From positions 62,001-126,000 of the forward strand of contig CAJTPV010000004.1 in the NCBI GenBank assembly GCA_910578505.1: a DNA stretch of 64,000 nucleotides, read 5' to 3'. Positions 27,190-35,643 of this stretch are shown piece by piece. A model generated the notes under the pieces. The model saw only the letters and a list, made by a program, of their open reading frames with translations. It searched no databases and was not told the DNA's origin. This DNA is from an uncultured Oscillospiraceae bacterium. GTDB taxonomy: Bacteria > Bacillota > Clostridia > Oscillospirales > Oscillospiraceae. Every line of letters starts with the position of its first letter. Within the stretch, counting starts at the first letter, position 1. The translations under genes and the position numbers were made by a program.

Positions 27190-28148
27190 GGCATGTGTTC
27201 ATCATCAATCCCACCGCCGGAAAACAGGACTGCACCGCGCAGATGGTGCAGCTGGCCAGGGCCCTGGCTGCCCGCCACGGCCTGGACGTGGAGTGCATCC
27301 TGACCAAAAGCCCCGGCCACGCCGCCGTCACTGTCCGGAAGCTGGCGGAGACCGGGCAGGCGCTGCGGTTCTACGCCTGCGGCGGCGACGGCACGGTCAA
27401 CGAGGTGGCCAACGGCGTCGCCGGGGCGGACAATGCCGCCATGACCTGCGTGCCGGTGGGGACGGGGAACGATTTTTTGAAGAATTTCGGGGAGATGGCC
27501 CCCCTCTTCTCCGACCCGGAGAACCTGTGGGACGGCCCCCGCTTCCCCCTGGACGCCATTGACTGCAACGGGCGGCTGGCCCTGACCGTGGCCTGCTTCG
27601 GCTTCGACGCACAGGTGGCGGACGATGTGCATACCTATGGGAAAGTACCGTTTTTAGGCGGCAAGGGCAGCTATATCCTCTCTCTGGCGGTGAATTTTGT
27701 GCTGCGCGGCCTCAGCCACCGCTGGACGGTGACCCTGGACGGGGAGCGGCTGGAGGGGGACTTCATCCTGGCGGCTGTGTGCAACGGGCGGTACTACGGC
27801 GGCGGCTTCATGCCGGCGGCGGAGGCCCGGATGGACGACGGCGTGCTGAACACGGTGCTGGTCAGGCGGGTCAGCCGGGCGGCGTTCCTGCGCCTGGTGG
27901 GGGCCTATGCCCAGGGCGGGTACTACCGGTTCCCGGATATCGCCAGAGGCTCCCAGGCCCGCGAAATCGTGATTGCGTCGGCGGAGCGGGATATCGTGAT
28001 GTGTCTGGACGGCGAGTCGGTGTACGCCCGCCGGGCGGCGCTGCGCTTGTCGGAGAAAAAGGTGGGCTTTTTTGGCCCTGCGGGCTGCGATCCCAACGCA
28101 ACCTGCCGCCCGCTGCCCGAAACAGCCCAGATTGTGAACATTTTGTAA
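27186..28148 (+). CDS. Diacylglycerol kinase-family lipid kinase
   Basis: The product is 320 residues from GTG overlapping the ribF stop. It starts VRHVFIINPTAGK and contains CGGDGTVNEVANG (the ATP-binding GGDGT motif) and VPVGTGNDFLKNF, followed by the beta-sandwich C-terminal domain of DagK/YegS proteins. It probably phosphorylates diacylglycerol to phosphatidic acid or a related lipid at the membrane. It is the last gene of the prsA-like/truB/ribF run. Confidence 0.9.
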   Translation: MRHVFIINPTAGKQDCTAQMVQLARALAARHGLDVECILTKSPGHAAVTVRKLAETGQALRFYACGGDGTVNEVANGVAGADNAAMTCVPVGTGNDFLKNFGEMAPLFSDPENLWDGPRFPLDAIDCNGRLALTVACFGFDAQVADDVHTYGKVPFLGGKGSYILSLAVNFVLRGLSHRWTVTLDGERLEGDFILAAVCNGRYYGGGFMPAAEARMDDGVLNTVLVRRVSRAAFLRLVGAYAQGGYYRFPDIARGSQAREIVIASAERDIVMCLDGESVYARRAALRLSEKKVGFFGPAGCDPNATCRPLPETAQIVNIL

Positions 28149-28175
28149 AACAGCCAAAATTTTTTCAAAACCCTC

Positions 28176-28204
28176 TTGCAATATGGAGAGAGATGTTGTA
28201 ATAT
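28176..28204 (+). promoter_or_regulatory. Promoter of groESL
   Basis: TTGCAA (28176-28181), a 17-base spacer and TAATAT (28199-28204) lie directly before the CIRCE operator. Confidence 0.8.
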
Positions 28205-28212
28205 AAGCACCG

Positions 28213-28239
28213 TTAGCAGTCCGAGAGTTTGAGTGCTAA
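28213..28239 (+). promoter_or_regulatory. CIRCE operator (HrcA site)
   Basis: TTAGCAGTC, a 9-base spacer and GAGTGCTAA match CIRCE (TTAGCACTC-N9-GAGTGCTAA) with one mismatch. The symmetry extends outward (AGCACCG / CGGTGCT) to 16 bases per arm, longer than usual. Confidence 0.92.
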
Positions 28240-28288
28240 CGGTGCTTACTTTCGTTTTCAAAAAAATTGATATAGGAGGAACCTGATC

Positions 28289-28573
28289 ATGAAGCTCACA
28301 CCCTTAGCAGACCGCGTCGTCCTGAAGGCGATGGAGGCGGAGGAGACCACCAAAGGCGGCATTATCCTGACATCCAGCGCAAAGGAGAAGCCCTCGGTGG
28401 CGGAGGTCATCTCCGTGGGCCCCGGCGGCATGGTGGACGGCAAGGAGATCACCATGAGCGTCAAGCCCGGCGACAAGGTCATCACCGACAAGTACGCCGG
28501 CTCCAATGTGAAGATCGGCGACGACGAGTTCGTCATCGTCCGCCAGGGCGACATTCTGGCCATTGTCGAATAA
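28289..28573 (+). CDS. groES: Co-chaperonin GroES
   Basis: The product is 94 residues, the normal length. MKLTPLADRVVLKAMEAEETTKGGIIL contains the mobile loop that docks on GroEL, and the C-terminus reads DEFVIVRQGDILAIVE. It caps the GroEL folding chamber. It is controlled by CIRCE/HrcA and precedes groL by 122 bases. Confidence 0.97.
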   Translation: MKLTPLADRVVLKAMEAEETTKGGIILTSSAKEKPSVAEVISVGPGGMVDGKEITMSVKPGDKVITDKYAGSNVKIGDDEFVIVRQGDILAIVE

Positions 28574-28578
28574 GTCAC

Positions 28579-28619
28579 GGGCGAACGGCCAATGCGGTCC
28601 TGGGCGGACGGCCAATGCG
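28579..28619 (+). repeat. Two direct repeats in the groES-groL spacer
   Basis: GGGCGAACGGCCAATGCG (28579-28596) recurs as GGGCGGACGGCCAATGCG (28602-28619), followed by a GCCGCC/GGCGGC hairpin. It probably derives from a dispersed GC-rich extragenic repeat. Confidence 0.7.
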
Positions 28620-28695
28620 CCGCCTTTGGCGGCGGAGGGTCCGGCAGGACAACGAATATGTAATGTTTTCTGAATAAATTGGAGGTTATGCGATT

Positions 28696-30324
28696 ATGTC
28701 TAAATTGATCAAGCGCGGCGAGGATGCCCGCAAAGCTCTGGAGACCGGCGTCAACCAGCTGGCCGATACCGTCAAGGTCACCCTGGGCCCCAAGGGCCGC
28801 AACGTGGTGCTGGATAAGAAATACGGCGCTCCCCTCATCACCAACGACGGCGTGACCATCGCCAAGGAGATCGAGCTGGACGACCCGTTTGAGAACATGG
28901 GCGCGCAGCTGGTGAAGGAAGTGTCCACCAAGACCAACGACGTGGCCGGCGACGGCACCACCACCGCCACCCTGCTGGCCCAGGCCATCATCGGCGAGGG
29001 CCTGAAGAATCTGGCCGCCGGCGCCAACCCCATCGTCATGAAGAAGGGCATCGCCAAGGCCGTGGACGCCGCTGTGGCCTCCATCCGTGAAAGCTCCCAG
29101 AAGGTCAACGGCACCGACGACATCGCCCGCGTGGGCACCGTGTCCTCCAGCGACGAGGTCATCGGCAAGCTGATTGCCGAGGCCATGGAGAAGGTCTCCG
29201 CCGACGGCGTGATCACCATTGAGGAGTCCAAGACAAGCGAGACCTACAGCGAGGTCGTGGAAGGCATGATGTTCGACCGGGGCTATATCTCCCCCTACAT
29301 GGCCACTGACATGGAGAAGATGGAAGCCATTGTGGACGACGCCTATATCCTCATCACCGACAAGAAGATCTCCGTCATCGCCGACATCCTGCCCCTGCTG
29401 GAGCAGCTGGTCCAGTCCGGCAAAAAGCTGGTGGTCATCGCTGAGGACGTGGAGGGCGAGGCCCTGAGCACCCTGCTGGTCAACCGTCTGCGGGGCACCC
29501 TGAACGTGGTGTGCGTGAAGGCCCCCGGCTTCGGCGACCGCCGCAAGGAGATGCTCCAGGATATCGCCATCCTCACCGGCGGCCAGGTCATCAGCGAGGA
29601 GCTGGGCTATGAGCTGAAGAACGCCGACTTCTCCATGCTGGGCAAGGCCCGCCAGGTGAAGGTCACCAAGGAGAACACCATCATTGTCGACGGCGCGGGC
29701 AACAGCGACGAGATCAAGAACCGCGTGGCCCAGATCCGCAGCCAGATTGCCGTGACCACCTCCGATTACGACAAGGAGAAGCTGCAGGAGCGGCTGGCCA
29801 AGATGGCCGGCGGCGTGGCGGTCATCAAGGTGGGCGCTGCCACCGAGACCGAGATGAAGGAGAAGAAGCTGCGCATCGAGGACGCGCTCAACGCCACCAA
29901 GGCCGCTGTGGAAGAGGGCATCGTAGCCGGCGGCGGCACGGTGTTTGTCAACGCCATTCCCGCTGTGGAGGCCCTGCTGGAGAACGTTGAGGGCGACGAG
30001 AAGACCGGCGTGCGCATTATCGCCAAGGCCCTGGAGGCCCCCACCCGTCAGATCGCGGCCAACGCCGGCCTGGACGGCTCCGTGGTGCTGGAGAACGTGA
30101 AGAAGTCCGACAAGGGCGTGGGCTTCGACGCCTACAACGAGAAGTATGTGGACATGATTGCCGCCGGCATCGTTGACCCGGCCAAGGTGACCCGCTCCGC
30201 CCTGGAGAACGCCGCGTCCGTGGCCGCCATGGTGCTGACCACCGAGTCCCTGGTGGCCGACAAGCCCGAGCCTCCCGCACCTCCCGCACCCGGCGGAGAC
30301 ATGGGCATGGGCGGCATGTATTGA
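28696..30324 (+). CDS. groL: Chaperonin GroEL
   Basis: The product is 542 residues, full length. The ATP site motif is VTLGPKGRNVVLDK with NDGVTIAKEIEL and GDGTTTATLLAQ; AAVEEGIVAGGGTVFVNA is conserved; and the C-terminus has a short GGM-type tail (MGMGGMY). It forms the folding double ring with GroES. GGAGG precedes the ATG. It is in an operon with groES. Confidence 0.98.
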   Translation: MSKLIKRGEDARKALETGVNQLADTVKVTLGPKGRNVVLDKKYGAPLITNDGVTIAKEIELDDPFENMGAQLVKEVSTKTNDVAGDGTTTATLLAQAIIGEGLKNLAAGANPIVMKKGIAKAVDAAVASIRESSQKVNGTDDIARVGTVSSSDEVIGKLIAEAMEKVSADGVITIEESKTSETYSEVVEGMMFDRGYISPYMATDMEKMEAIVDDAYILITDKKISVIADILPLLEQLVQSGKKLVVIAEDVEGEALSTLLVNRLRGTLNVVCVKAPGFGDRRKEMLQDIAILTGGQVISEELGYELKNADFSMLGKARQVKVTKENTIIVDGAGNSDEIKNRVAQIRSQIAVTTSDYDKEKLQERLAKMAGGVAVIKVGAATETEMKEKKLRIEDALNATKAAVEEGIVAGGGTVFVNAIPAVEALLENVEGDEKTGVRIIAKALEAPTRQIAANAGLDGSVVLENVKKSDKGVGFDAYNEKYVDMIAAGIVDPAKVTRSALENAASVAAMVLTTESLVADKPEPPAPPAPGGDMGMGGMY

Positions 30325-30367
30325 TAGACCGCTGAAAGTTTGAGAGCAACTATCTGAACAGGCTAAA

Positions 30368-30402
30368 CCCCAGCACTCGCAATCGAATTGTGGGTGCTGG
30401 GG
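30368..30402 (+). terminator. Putative terminator after groL
   Basis: A nine-base stem CCCCAGCAC / GTGCTGGGG is followed by CCTTCATAT, so its T-run is weak. Confidence 0.6.
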
Positions 30403-30544
30403 CCTTCATATATGGATAGAATCTCTGAAAGTATTGATACCAGTGGGGTTACAGGGCTGACTTCACGGTTTACCGCGGATTTGACACACGACCGCTGCAT
30501 AAGAACATACAATTTTTCACCATATTTTCATAGAATATGAGGAC

Positions 30545-30572
30545 TTTACTTTTGAGGCGAATAAAGTATAAT
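30545..30572 (+). promoter_or_regulatory. Predicted promoter of the Panacea pair
   Basis: TTTACT (30545-30550), a 16-base spacer and TATAAT (30567-30572) are followed by GAGGAGG and the GTG start. The rest of 30403-30544 shows nothing recognisable. Confidence 0.65.
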
Positions 30573-30594
30573 AGAAGCAAGAGGAGGCGATATT

Positions 30595-31047
30595 GTGGCT
30601 AGAGTTTTTGATGTGGCAAAATATGTTCTAAACCATGCCGGGGCTATGACTACAATGAAATTACAGAAGCTAGTCTACTATTGTCAGGCGTGGTCGCTTG
30701 CATGGGATGGCGTACCTTTGTTTGACGAAGATTTTCAAGCGTGGGCGAATGGCCCGGCCTGTCCGGAACTGTATGAAACCCATAGAGGGCGTTTTTGGCT
30801 CGGAGAGGACTTCTATGACAGCTATGGGCCACATTCCTTTACACAAGCGCAGGAAGAAACCATGAATGCGGTGCTGGAGGGATACGCAGACAAGGAACCG
30901 CAGTGGCTGAGCGAATTGACACACCTGGAACGTCCATGGCGCGAAACCCGGTGCGGCGTCAAACCCGGCGAACCCTGTAATTCGGTAATCCCCAAAGATT
31001 TGATGCAGGAATATTATGGGGGGTTGGAAGATGCCGAAGAGGGTTAA
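30595..31047 (+). CDS. Panacea-domain (DUF4065/SocA-like) antitoxin
   Basis: The product is 150 residues from GTG. MARVFDVAKYVLNHAG is followed by MTTMKLQKLVYYCQAWSL, WANGPACPELYETHRG and a C-terminal helix, the hallmarks of the Panacea/DUF4065 domain (also seen in SocA and phage GepA proteins). Panacea proteins neutralise very different toxins encoded next to them. It overlaps the downstream gene by 17 bases, typical of toxin-antitoxin operons. It lies between groL and an AAA gene in a more AT-rich patch. Confidence 0.85.
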   Translation: MARVFDVAKYVLNHAGAMTTMKLQKLVYYCQAWSLAWDGVPLFDEDFQAWANGPACPELYETHRGRFWLGEDFYDSYGPHSFTQAQEETMNAVLEGYADKEPQWLSELTHLERPWRETRCGVKPGEPCNSVIPKDLMQEYYGGLEDAEEG

Positions 31048-31474
31048 GGCAGGGGCCCGACCAAAAGTTGAAAAACAAGTCAGGGCTGCGAAACGTCCAA
31101 ATCTTTATCAGCTGTCCCCTAAGTGGTCTTTCATAAAATGTGATATGCAGCATGAGAAGTGGGGTATTTCCAACAACACAGAACATCTGGGTGATATGTT
31201 GGCCCGTTTCAAAGAATGGGAGCGAGGGACATGGGGCGAGATTCTTACGACAACGTCAGGACGCAAGCATAATACGCAGAGCCACCCTATGCCAGTTGAG
31301 ATACTGAATAAGGAGGCGGCAAAGCGGTTGACCGAGTTGAACTTGGATAGCTATGATGTGCTGTACTCACTCACCATTACAGGTAAACAGCGTGTGTGGG
31401 GGATTATGATTGAAGAAACTGGTACATTTCAACTTTTGTGGTACGATTCACAGCACGAAATATACCCTGTATGA
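31031..31474 (+). CDS. Putative toxin paired with Panacea antitoxin
   Basis: The product is 147 residues from ATG at 31031, preceded by GGGGGTTGGAAG; an in-frame ATG at 31016 has no site. A basic N-terminus (PKRVKAGARPKVEKQVRAAKRP) is followed by a globular part ending LYSLTITGKQRVWGIMIEE and LLWYDSQHEIYPV. The last block recalls the closing strands of RelE-like or related small toxins (LWxDxxHeiyP), but I cannot assign a family. The operonic overlap with a Panacea gene and a shared terminator support a toxin role (inference). Confidence 0.65.
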   Translation: MPKRVKAGARPKVEKQVRAAKRPNLYQLSPKWSFIKCDMQHEKWGISNNTEHLGDMLARFKEWERGTWGEILTTTSGRKHNTQSHPMPVEILNKEAAKRLTELNLDSYDVLYSLTITGKQRVWGIMIEETGTFQLLWYDSQHEIYPV

Positions 31475-31507
31475 GTATTCCCGCTCTAGTTCAAGCAGGG
31501 ATACTCA
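31471..31507 (+). terminator. Terminator of the Panacea pair
   Basis: The hairpin ATGAGTATTCCCGCT / AGCAGGGATACTCAT is followed by ATTTTGT. It overlaps the stop codon of the putative toxin. Confidence 0.8.
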
Positions 31508-31583
31508 TATTTTGTGCAAATTTCGACAAAACAGGGGACTGGCATACAGGGCAAAATACGCCCCCCAGTCAGTCCGCGGCGCA

Positions 31584-33110
31584 TCACGTTAGGGGCAGAT
31601 CCATCAGCCCCTCCAGGTCCTCTGCGGTGATGGTCACGATATCCTCGTCCGACGGCGACGCCAGGCCCGCCACCCGGTCGGCCTGCTTGGACACGATCTT
31701 CTCAAACAGATTCCGCACGTCCCTGGCATTGCCGAAATTGTTGTCCCGGTCCTCATACAGCTCCTGCAGGTGTTCCCGCACCGCCTCCGCGGCCTTTTCG
31801 TCCAGCCGGTAGTCGTTGCGCTCCACCCGGCCCTGGAAAATTTCATAGAGCTGTTCGCCGTTATAGTCCTCAAAATACAGGTACTTGTTGAACCGGGACT
31901 TCAGGCCCGGATTGGAGTCGATAAACCGGGGCATCAGGGTGGCGTACCCGGCGGCGATGACGATGAAGTCCTCACGGTGGTCCTCCATGGCCTTCAGGAC
32001 CGTGTCGATGGCCTCCTGACCAAAATCCTTGTCCGCGTTCTCCGGCGTGAGGGTGTACGCCTCGTCGATAAACAGCACGCCGCCCAAGGCCTGGCCGATC
32101 ACCTCCTGGGTTTTCAGGGCGGTCTGGCCCACATAGCCGGCCACCAGGCCGCTGCGGTCCACCTCCACCAGGTGCCCCTTGCTCAGGATCCCCAGGGCTC
32201 TGTAGACCTTGCCCACGATCCGCGCCACAGTGGTCTTGCCCGTGCCGGGATTGCCGGAAAACACCAGGTGAAAGGACATCTCCGGGCACTTCATCCCCCG
32301 CTCCTTCCGCAGGGTGCGGACCTTGACCAGATTGACAAGGCTGTCCACGTCCTTTTTCACCGCGTCCAGCCCGATGAGCTGGTCCAGCTCCGCCAGGGCC
32401 TCCTCCAGGGTGGGCGGCTCCGCTTCCGGCTCCCCGGCGGGGGCGCACGGCTCGGCGGCGGCTGGTTCGGGGGCGGGGCTCTGGACCGCCGGCTGCGGGG
32501 GCGCGCCGAAGAAATCGTCATAGACGTCCCGCCGGCTGTGAGAGATGACCTGGCTGAATTCATCCATGATGTCGTTGAGCTCCTTCGCGGCGTCCCGCTT
32601 GGGGACGGGCGGGAGATAGTCGTCCGGCCCAGGGGTCAGGGCGATGGCCGGCACGCCCAGCTGGTCGCACAGGCCGGTGAGCTGGCCGTACAGCAGGGTG
32701 ATCCGGCGGCTCTCGGCGAAGGAGAACGTGCCGTCGTAGGCGGCGCAGAGCATGAGAAGATTCTTCTGCACCTCCGCAAAGGTCCGGCTGCAGCTGGTTC
32801 CGGCCTTGGCGTCGGCCTGGGCCAGCTTGCGGAAGAAGTCGGGGACGCCCACGGTGTAGTGGGGGTTGGCGTGGTAATAGCTGATGGCTTTGCTGAACTG
32901 CTGGGGGGAGAATTTGACCTGCTGGTCTGTGTACAGCTGGTTGATGCCGGCAACATCGCCGCCCGGCTGGTCGCCGCAGGCCCACAGGCAGAGGGCGCAG
33001 GCGCGGAAATAGGTGTCCACCTCCTGGGAGGAGATCCGCAGCTCCGGTGGGATGCTCTGGCAGAAATGACCGACGCTCTCGGCGTAATCGCGGTGAAAGT
33101 TTTTGCTCAT
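31584..33110 (-). CDS. CbbX/SpoVK-like AAA ATPase with N-terminal helical domain
   Basis: The product is 508 residues from ATG at 33110. The N-terminal 170 residues are helical, roughly TerB-like in pattern, followed by a Pro/Glu/Ala linker (about 175-240). A CbxX/SpoVK-type AAA module follows: GLDAVKKDVDSLVNLV, Walker A FSGNPGTGKTTVARIVG, the pore loop GYVGQTALKTQEV, Walker B GGVLFIDEAYTL and sensor 2 DNNFGNARDVRNLF. Such ATPases remodel partner proteins. No specific partner is evident next to it. Confidence 0.85.
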   Translation of the reverse strand: MSKNFHRDYAESVGHFCQSIPPELRISSQEVDTYFRACALCLWACGDQPGGDVAGINQLYTDQQVKFSPQQFSKAISYYHANPHYTVGVPDFFRKLAQADAKAGTSCSRTFAEVQKNLLMLCAAYDGTFSFAESRRITLLYGQLTGLCDQLGVPAIALTPGPDDYLPPVPKRDAAKELNDIMDEFSQVISHSRRDVYDDFFGAPPQPAVQSPAPEPAAAEPCAPAGEPEAEPPTLEEALAELDQLIGLDAVKKDVDSLVNLVKVRTLRKERGMKCPEMSFHLVFSGNPGTGKTTVARIVGKVYRALGILSKGHLVEVDRSGLVAGYVGQTALKTQEVIGQALGGVLFIDEAYTLTPENADKDFGQEAIDTVLKAMEDHREDFIVIAAGYATLMPRFIDSNPGLKSRFNKYLYFEDYNGEQLYEIFQGRVERNDYRLDEKAAEAVREHLQELYEDRDNNFGNARDVRNLFEKIVSKQADRVAGLASPSDEDIVTITAEDLEGLMDLPLT

Positions 33111-33363
33111 AGAAGGCCGCCTCCGTTTTTTTATCCGCCGCCTATTATAACACAGTCCCGGCGGGAAAGAAAGAGGGGAATGCATGTGCGGCCAGGCCCA
33201 TTTGCACACTTGCAATTATTTCTGACAGGGAGTATCATAAACCCTGTGGCCGCCGCACAAATAATCGGTATTTTCAACTTTCAGGAGGAGATTGGTATGG
33301 ATCGGGATACAGCCCGGCTCCCGCTGTTCTTCCGCGGGAGCCCATATGGGCAAACGAGAAAAC

Positions 33364-33405
33364 GGCGCCCTTGCGTTTGGTACACAGTACCAGCAAGAGC
33401 GCCTT
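33364..33405. terminator. Long hairpin before the integrase relic
   Basis: GGCGCCCTTGC pairs with GCAAGAGCGCC around a smaller TGGTAC / GTACCA stem, with TTCACTTTT following on the plus strand. The 316-base gap between the AAA gene and the relic otherwise holds a GGAGGAG-ATG pair (33297) opening a 45-codon frame that matches nothing known to me. Confidence 0.5.
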
Positions 33406-33426
33406 CACTTTTATCTGAGGTATATT

Positions 33427-33869
33427 ATGGATAGCCGCACTCTGACAGATGCATGCATCAAACGCTACGTGGCCCATCTCCGGGAGGAGGAGCGCACCGC
33501 CGCAACCACGAACAAGTATGTCCACGATGCCCGCGCTTTCCTGGCGTGGCTGCAGGGGAGGGCGGTGACCAGGGAGGCCGCGGCGCAGTGGAAGGCCCAC
33601 CTGCTCTCCCGGGGCTGCGCCCCCGCCACCGTCAACGCGAAGCTCTCCGCCATCAACGGCCTGTTCCGCTTCCTGGGCTGGGACGAGTGCCGGGTCAAAT
33701 TCCTGAAGCTCCAGCGCCGCACGTTCCGGGATGCGTCCCGCGACCTGTCCCGGCAGGAGTATGACCGGCTCCTCAGCGCCGCCTCCGGGTACGTGGAGCT
33801 GCTGCTGCAGACCATCAGCTCCACCGGCATCCGGGTTTCCGAGGTGCGCTATATCACGGTGGAGGCTAG
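33427..33869 (+). pseudogene. Tyrosine recombinase, C-terminally truncated
   Basis: The N-terminal SAM-like DNA-binding domain is present (CIKRYVAHLREEERTAATTN, ARAFLAWLQGRAVT, TVNAKLSAINGLFRFLGW, about residues 9-85). The start of the catalytic domain follows up to TGIRVSEVRYITVEA, with the first catalytic Arg. The rest (HxxR and the nucleophilic Tyr) is missing. The homologous sequence stops at position 33869, where a different gene's tail begins in another frame. It cannot recombine DNA. TGAGGTA precedes the ATG at 33427. Confidence 0.85.
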
Positions 33870-34010
33870 ATTGACGTTGATGAGCCTGACGTTCCTCTGG
33901 CGGACGTCCCCCACACCGGCGACTGCGCGCAGTGGACCACGCTGTCCCTGCTGAGCTGCGGCGGCCTGCTGTGGATGCTTCTGAACGAAAAGAAGCGGAA
34001 AGCGGAGTAA
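33870..34010 (+). pseudogene. Sortase-signal tail of a lost surface protein
   Basis: In the frame beginning at 33870 the sequence reads IDVDEPDVPLADVPHTGD, then a hydrophobic helix (LSLLSCGGLLWMLL) and a basic end NEKKRKAE before TAA. This is a cell-wall sorting signal of the (L/V)PxTG type. No upstream surface protein remains: the sequence joins directly to the truncated integrase. It is therefore the 3' end of a surface-protein gene left by a deletion or recombination. Confidence 0.8.
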
Positions 34011-34039
34011 AAAGCATATCATCCCCTGAAAACCATAGC

Positions 34040-34070
34040 GAGCGGTCCGGGAAGCCGGGCCGCTCTTCTT
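34040..34070 (+). terminator. Terminator after the sortase-tail relic
   Basis: GAGCGG-CCGG paired with CCGG-CCGCTC is followed by TTCTT. It is probably the original terminator of the lost surface-protein gene. Confidence 0.7.
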
Positions 34071-34088
34071 ATCCGCGATATTTCCGGA

Positions 34089-34123
34089 AGCATGCCCCGC
34101 CCGAAACCCGGGCGGGGCATGCT
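34089..34123. terminator. Perfect 15-base-pair hairpin after the GH13 gene
   Basis: AGCATGCCCCGCCCG / CGGGCGGGGCATGCT with a five-base loop stands 22 bases past the stop of the minus-strand GH13 gene. No clear T-run follows. Confidence 0.55.
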
Positions 34124-34145
34124 GTCCATCACGAAGACGCCGGCC

Positions 34146-35456
34146 TTACCGCTCCATTTTCCAGAAGGCGACGCTGTAGGGGGGCAGCTCGCTGCCGCCG
34201 CCGAAATCATGGGGCTTGCCGGTGAGCAGGTCCTCGGCCATGCCGCACCCGGCGTCAAAATGGGCGGTATAGGGCGCGCTGTCCGCGTTCACCGCCACCA
34301 GGACCCGCTCCCCCTGGACGGCCCGCTCAAAGATAATCTGCCGGTTGGTCAGCACCACGTTCCGGTACGCGCCATAGCAGAGGGCGCGGCTGCCCCGGCG
34401 GGCCTCCGCCATTTTGGCGATCCAGTCCGTCAAATCGCTCCACTCCGGCATTTCCACATCGGGCCGCAGGGCGTCGTCCCCGTCGGACTTGCGGCCCTGG
34501 ATGCCCCACTCGCTGCCGTAGTACACCGCCGGCACGCCCGGCATGCCGAAGAGCAGGCCGTAGGCGGGGATCAGGTGCTGGGGATTGTCCAGGCGGCTGG
34601 CGATCCGCTCCACATCGTGGTTGTCCAGGAAGCTGAGCAGATGCTGGCCCTTGTAGAGGGTCCAGTTCTCCGGCCCGAACTGCCGGGCCAGGCTGTGGCC
34701 GATCTCAAAGAGATTCATGGAGTTGAAGCTGGACCAGAGGCCCTTGTAGCACTCGTAATTGGTCACCGAGTGGCACAGCTCCGGCCCCATCCAGCGGTTG
34801 TAGTCGCCGTGGAGCGTCTCGCCCATGAGGACAAAGTCCTCTTTGATGGAGTTGGCGAACCCCCGCAGGCGGCGCAGATAGTCCGCGCTGAGACAGTAGG
34901 CCACGTCCAGCCGCAGTCCGTCAATGGCGAACTGGTCCACCCAGGACTGGATGGCCTCAAACTGGTGGCGGATCACGTCCGGGTGGTTCAGATTGAGCTT
35001 GACCAGCTCGTGGTGGCCCTCCCAGGCCTCGTACCAGAAGCCGTCGTTGTATCCGGTGTTGCCGTCAAAGCTGATGTGGAACCAGTCCTTGTAGGGGCTG
35101 TCCCACTTCTTCTCCCGCACGTCCTGGAAGGCCCAGAACCCACGGCCCACATGGTTGAAAACGCCGTCCAGCATCACCCGCATGCCTGCCAGATGGATGG
35201 CGTCACATACCCGCTGAAAGTCCTCGTTGGTCCCCAGACGGCAGTCGACCGTATAGTAATCACGGGTGTCATAGCCGTGCCGGTCGCTCTGGAAAAGGGG
35301 GTTGAAGAGCACGGTGTCCGCCCCCGTCTTTTTGATATGCTCGATCCAGTCCAGCACCCGCAGGATCCTGTGCTCCTGCACGCCGTCGTTGTCCCTTGGC
35401 GCGCCGCACAGCCCCAGGGGGTAGATCTGATAAATTACCGCTTCATCGAACCACAT
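34146..35456 (-). CDS. Cytoplasmic GH13 alpha-glucan hydrolase
   Basis: The product is 436 residues from ATG at 35456. It is a single alpha-amylase TIM barrel with the four GH13 regions: DGVFNHVG, GLRLDVAYCL (nucleophile Asp), LMGETLHG (acid/base Glu) and FLDNHDVERIA (third Asp). A small C-terminal beta domain follows. There is no signal peptide and no N-terminal starch-binding domain, so it acts inside the cell on maltodextrins or cyclodextrins taken up by transport. A neopullulanase or cyclomaltodextrinase type is likely. Confidence 0.9.
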   Translation of the reverse strand: MWFDEAVIYQIYPLGLCGAPRDNDGVQEHRILRVLDWIEHIKKTGADTVLFNPLFQSDRHGYDTRDYYTVDCRLGTNEDFQRVCDAIHLAGMRVMLDGVFNHVGRGFWAFQDVREKKWDSPYKDWFHISFDGNTGYNDGFWYEAWEGHHELVKLNLNHPDVIRHQFEAIQSWVDQFAIDGLRLDVAYCLSADYLRRLRGFANSIKEDFVLMGETLHGDYNRWMGPELCHSVTNYECYKGLWSSFNSMNLFEIGHSLARQFGPENWTLYKGQHLLSFLDNHDVERIASRLDNPQHLIPAYGLLFGMPGVPAVYYGSEWGIQGRKSDGDDALRPDVEMPEWSDLTDWIAKMAEARRGSRALCYGAYRNVVLTNRQIIFERAVQGERVLVAVNADSAPYTAHFDAGCGMAEDLLTGKPHDFGGGSELPPYSVAFWKMER

Positions 35457-35527
35457 ATTATTTGACTCCTTTGTATCGATATGGCAGGACAGCGCCGCCG
35501 GACAGCGGCCCCGGCGCTGCAAAAAAC

Positions 35528-35556
35528 AGTATACTAGAAATAAACGGTGTTGTCAA
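35528..35556 (-). promoter_or_regulatory. Promoter of the GH13 gene
   Basis: TTGACA (35551-35556), a 17-base spacer and TATACT (35528-35533) on the minus strand. Confidence 0.8.
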
Positions 35557-35592
35557 AGACTTTCGCCGGCGCCGGGCGCAATATCTTGATGG

Positions 35593-35621
35593 TTGAAATT
35601 TTCTCAATGCGGGAGTATACT
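35593..35621 (+). promoter_or_regulatory. Promoter of the antitoxin/PIN locus
   Basis: TTGAAA (35593-35598), a 17-base spacer and TATACT (35616-35621) lie about 20 bases before the antitoxin. A second TATAAT hexamer follows immediately. Confidence 0.65.
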
Positions 35622-35643
35622 GTATAATAGAAAGGCGGTGAAA

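Noticed and set aside
33297..33434. 45-codon frame with a strong ribosome site
   Set aside because: The sequence matches no known protein, overlaps a hairpin and is probably chance after rearrangement. It could be a leader but cannot be supported.
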